A stretch of DNA of 16,303 bases, from the NCBI GenBank assembly GCA_028278625.1, contig JANQDY010000171.1:1-16303 (forward strand). Reading direction: 5' to 3'. Below are positions 14,141 to 16,303 of the stretch, piece after piece. Each line of letters starts with the position of its first letter. Position 1 is the stretch's first letter. Under the pieces are notes generated by a model that saw only the letters and a program-made list of their open reading frames with translations, was not told where the DNA came from and searched no databases. The stretch comes from Thermodesulfobacteriota bacterium. Lineage in GTDB: Bacteria; Desulfobacterota; DSM-4660; Desulfatiglandales; Desulfatiglandaceae. A program made the position numbers and the translations under genes.

Positions 14141-15453
14141 AAACGGAAACCTTTTGCCAGTGGATCATGGACACCGCCCGAAAACAGGGGGCATCCGATT
14201 GCAAGGTCGATTTTACCCGGAATCGACAGGTTACGATAGAATACCGACGGGGCAAACCGGAATTTGTCAAGGAGGCGACCACACGCAGTATCTGGCTCAC
14301 AATTTATAAAAACGGCAGGTGCACGGTTCAGCAGACGTCGGATTTGAGAAAAGATGCGCTGACCACCTTCATTTCTGTTTGTCTGAATAACGCAAAGCAT
14401 CTGTCTCCGGATCCGTTTCGAACACTTCCCTCTACATCCTATATCGAAGATCAAAAAGAGATCGATCTAAAACTCTTCGATCCCAGCATGGCCAAGCTGT
14501 CCATTGAATCCCGTCATGATCTGGTTCGAGCGGTGGAACAAGCATGCCTGGCCCGGGGAACCGATCGCACGATTTCCGCCATAGCAGGGGCGGAGTTTTC
14601 GGAGATGGAGACGATGCTTACGGCAACCAACGGGTTTAGCGGGTCGAATAAGGCCACAACGATCTGGTTATGGGCAACGATGACTGCCAAGGACCGTGGT
14701 AACAGAAACCCCAGTGGGTATTTCAGGATCGGGTGCAGACACTTGAAGGACCTGCCGACAGCCGCTTTTATCGGCCGCCAGGCCGCGGATCGCACCATCG
14801 CAAAAATCGGTGCCAAAAAACTAGTTACCCAAACCGTGCCCATCCTTGTGGAAAACCTGGCTGTGCAGCGCCTGTTGAAATCCTTCGTCTCAGGCATGCA
14901 GGGAGCCGGGATTCAACAGGAGCGATCCTTTCTGGTGGGGAAGAAAGGAATGGTGATTGCCGATCCGGCTTTTTCCGTGATCAACAATCCTCTCCTCGAA
15001 AAAGGCCTTGAAAGCCGTTTATATGATCGGGACGGATTGCCTTCCAAAATCCTCTCTCTGGTCGATGGCGGAAGAGTTGAGGCCTTTTTGATTGACTGGT
15101 ACTACAGCCGGAAACTGGGCTGGGAGCCAACGACCGGTCAAACGGCGAATCTGACCATTCCTCCCGGCAGACGTTCCCTTGCCCAGATGATGGCGGGTGT
15201 GGGCCGGGGTATCCTGATTACCGATTTTATGGGCGGTAATGTCAATCCCACAACCGGCGACTTCTCCATTGGCATCATTGGCCAATTGTTCGAAAAGGGC
15301 GAGCCGGTTCAGGCGGTGGCGGAGATGAACATCGCCGACAACCACCTCCGTTTCTGGAAGAAACTGGCTGCGGTGGGAAACGATCCATGGACCTTTGGAG
15401 AATGGCGGGTTCCCAGTTTGTTGATTTCTGACGTGATGGTGTCAGGGGTATAG
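14137..15453 (+). CDS. pmbA: TldE/PmbA-family subunit, no signal peptide
   Basis: A 438-residue PmbA/TldE-like partner subunit. The start is ATG 14137: AGGAGG lies 6 bp upstream, and the ATG overlaps the tldD stop (ATGA), so synthesis of the two is coupled; a longer open frame to 14035 is not needed. Family blocks include the C-terminal GRGILITDFMGGNVNPTTGD, where PmbA proteins have a similar FMGGxVNPxTGDFS segment, and AAVGNDPWTFGEWRVPSLLI at the end. It has no HExxxH motif, consistent with the non-catalytic TldE subunit. It has no signal peptide or twin-arginine motif, although its partner does. It probably forms the heterodimer with the tldD product. Confidence 0.9.
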   Translation: MKTETFCQWIMDTARKQGASDCKVDFTRNRQVTIEYRRGKPEFVKEATTRSIWLTIYKNGRCTVQQTSDLRKDALTTFISVCLNNAKHLSPDPFRTLPSTSYIEDQKEIDLKLFDPSMAKLSIESRHDLVRAVEQACLARGTDRTISAIAGAEFSEMETMLTATNGFSGSNKATTIWLWATMTAKDRGNRNPSGYFRIGCRHLKDLPTAAFIGRQAADRTIAKIGAKKLVTQTVPILVENLAVQRLLKSFVSGMQGAGIQQERSFLVGKKGMVIADPAFSVINNPLLEKGLESRLYDRDGLPSKILSLVDGGRVEAFLIDWYYSRKLGWEPTTGQTANLTIPPGRRSLAQMMAGVGRGILITDFMGGNVNPTTGDFSIGIIGQLFEKGEPVQAVAEMNIADNHLRFWKKLAAVGNDPWTFGEWRVPSLLISDVMVSGV

Positions 15454-15457
15454 CAAT

Positions 15458-15652
15458 CTAATAAAGGATGGCATCGATCATTCGATCGATGAGCAATCCG
15501 GGATCGTTCAGGCCTTTTTCCGCCTCCCTGTGCCCAACCAGATGAAACTCAACCAACCCGTGAATAAAAGAATATAGAATTGCCGTTGCTTCCCTGGGCG
15601 AATGCCGAATCTGGCCCAGGGGAAGAGCAACGCCAAGCATACGAAACAACAA
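15458..15652 (-). pseudogene. C-terminal remnant of a TetR-family regulator
   Basis: This frame encodes about 60 residues that read like the end of a TetR ligand-binding domain (REATAILYSFIHGLVEFHLV, ending DPGLLIDRMIDAILY). The frame is closed by a TGA about 30 bp upstream of its first codon, and I find no TetR helix-turn-helix in any - strand frame up to 15890. It is either a decayed gene or chance similarity; the short length limits confidence. Confidence 0.4.
15472..15491. repeat. Perfect hairpin after pmbA
   Basis: CATCGATC-ATTC-GATCGATG has 8-bp arms and a 4-nt loop, 19 bp after the pmbA stop. No T-tract follows, so it is not a classic terminator; it could stabilise the mRNA end. It overlaps the TetR-like remnant and may simply be coding sequence for LIDRMIDA. 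Confidence 0.35.
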
Positions 15653-15749
15653 AACCTTGATAGATACGCCACCTCAAAGTTTCTAAATACGATCACCGCC
15701 GTTGAACTCTCAAGAAGATTTAACACCTTTTCATGCTACGTTCTCGATC

Positions 15750-15765
15750 CCGGGCTTATGCCCGG
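15750..15765. repeat. Short GC-rich hairpin
   Basis: CCGGGC-TTAT-GCCCGG lies in the non-coding stretch after the TetR-like remnant. The stem is 6 bp with no T-tract. The surrounding 15653-15890 holds no gene I can support. Confidence 0.3.
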
Positions 15766-15893
15766 AACCGGCCTCAAAAGGCATCAAAACGGCATGATGC
15801 AATTCCTATGGAAAACGCCGTTGCCTGCCATGGACATTATCGATGATTTCCTGAAATAGATACACTTGGGATTACATATTTGAACCGAAAAAT

Positions 15894-15933
15894 GAATACC
15901 CCCCCTGAAGGGTGGCATTCATCTTTCTTTTTT
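15894..15933. terminator. Bidirectional intrinsic terminator
   Basis: An 11-bp stem with two mismatches (15894-15904 with 15910-15920) is followed on the + strand by a T-rich run (15922-15933). On the - strand, the same hairpin is followed by ATTTTT. It lies 22 bp past the stop of the prephenate dehydratase gene and should end that - strand transcript. Confidence 0.7.
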
Positions 15934-15941
15934 GCCGTTTT

Positions 15942-16303
15942 TCATTCAATGACCCCGTTGGCCGGATAACTGCCCAGACGCTTCATGGAGATGGTCATGC
16001 CCTCCATCTTTTGAAGCACCGGTTTGACCTTGGCGTCGTTTTCATCCCCCTCAAAGTCAAGAAAGAAACAGTAGTTGTTGGGATCCCAGCGTAGCGGCGT
16101 GCTGGAGATGCGCGTCAGGTTGATTCCGGCCTCGGCAAAAAGTTGCAATACCGCGTGAAGCCTGCCCGATTCGTGGGGCGTGGCAAAGATAATGGACGTT
16201 TTTTCGCCGCCCTCGGTGTACGGTTCCCGGGCCAGGAGCAGAAATCGGGTCATGTTGGAAGGCCCGTCCTCGATACCTTCCTTGATGATCTCAAGATCGT
16301 AGA
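15942..16303 (-). CDS. pheA: Prephenate dehydratase, C-terminal part with ACT domain (5' end outside window)
   Basis: This is the last 119 residues or so of prephenate dehydratase (alone or fused to chorismate mutase), which converts prephenate to phenylpyruvate for phenylalanine synthesis. The fragment opens at the window edge with the catalytic-domain end DGPSNMTRFLLL, including the conserved TRF segment. It continues into the regulatory ACT domain (SGRLHAVLQLFAEAGINLTR, then YCFFLDFEG). The ACT domain binds L-Phe for feedback inhibition. The Phe-binding motifs usually given as GALV and ESRP read GRLH and SSTP here, so feedback may be altered. A terminator follows the stop. Confidence 0.92.
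   Translation of the reverse strand, partial: YDLEIIKEGIEDGPSNMTRFLLLAREPYTEGGEKTSIIFATPHESGRLHAVLQLFAEAGINLTRISSTPLRWDPNNYCFFLDFEGDENDAKVKPVLQKMEGMTISMKRLGSYPANGVIE

Noticed and set aside
15508..15726. 72-residue - strand hydrophobic frame overlapping the TetR-like remnant
   Set aside because: It has no ribosome-binding site or family resemblance; likely an out-of-frame reading.
15602..15859. 85-residue + strand frame after pmbA
   Set aside because: No recognisable domain or ribosome-binding site, and it overlaps the TetR-like tail on the other strand.

Overview
The window looks like a chromosomal stretch from an anaerobic Gram-negative bacterium, most plausibly a Desulfobacterota (deltaproteobacterial) lineage. 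This is inferred from two oxygen-sensitive glycyl radical enzymes (GREs), a radical-SAM activase with two extra Fe-S motifs, acyl-CoA metabolism, a Tat-type signal and periplasmic-type enzymes. No rRNA or other phylogenetic marker is present, so the placement is tentative. I see no tRNA, CRISPR array, insertion sequence or phage gene.

Left block (1-2865, + strand): the C-terminal quarter of a first GRE, then a one-component regulator fusing an alpha/beta hydrolase to a LuxR-type helix-turn-helix, then an EamA/DMT transporter. A 14-bp element occurs on both sides of the regulator gene. The second copy runs into a perfect 18-bp inverted repeat, so these are candidate operators for the regulator.

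Second block (2849-5309, - strand): an apparent operon of a DUF6249-like membrane protein, an ECF sigma factor, a small two-helix membrane protein and an exported N-terminal-nucleophile hydrolase. The first three genes overlap. The hydrolase's catalytic Cys would be exposed by signal-peptide cleavage.

Third block (5483-11163, - strand): DUF488 protein, XRE regulator, acyl-CoA dehydrogenase, then a consensus sigma-70 promoter with dyads in and next to it, followed by a complete second GRE and its activating enzyme. This GRE has the family Cys and Gly, but its Cys loop reads GCVYMC, not the GCVE of the dehydratase/decarboxylase GREs, so its reaction cannot be assigned. With the acyl-CoA dehydrogenase and nearby thioesterase it suggests an anaerobic catabolic module feeding CoA thioesters.

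Fourth block (11241-12273): a hotdog thioesterase and an HxlR regulator, divergently transcribed. Between them lie a perfect 19-bp palindrome and a degenerate copy whose centres are 32 bp apart.

Right block (12596-16303): a TldD/TldE protease pair in which only TldD carries a twin-arginine signal, a TetR C-terminal remnant, a bidirectional terminator and the C-terminal ACT end of prephenate dehydratase.
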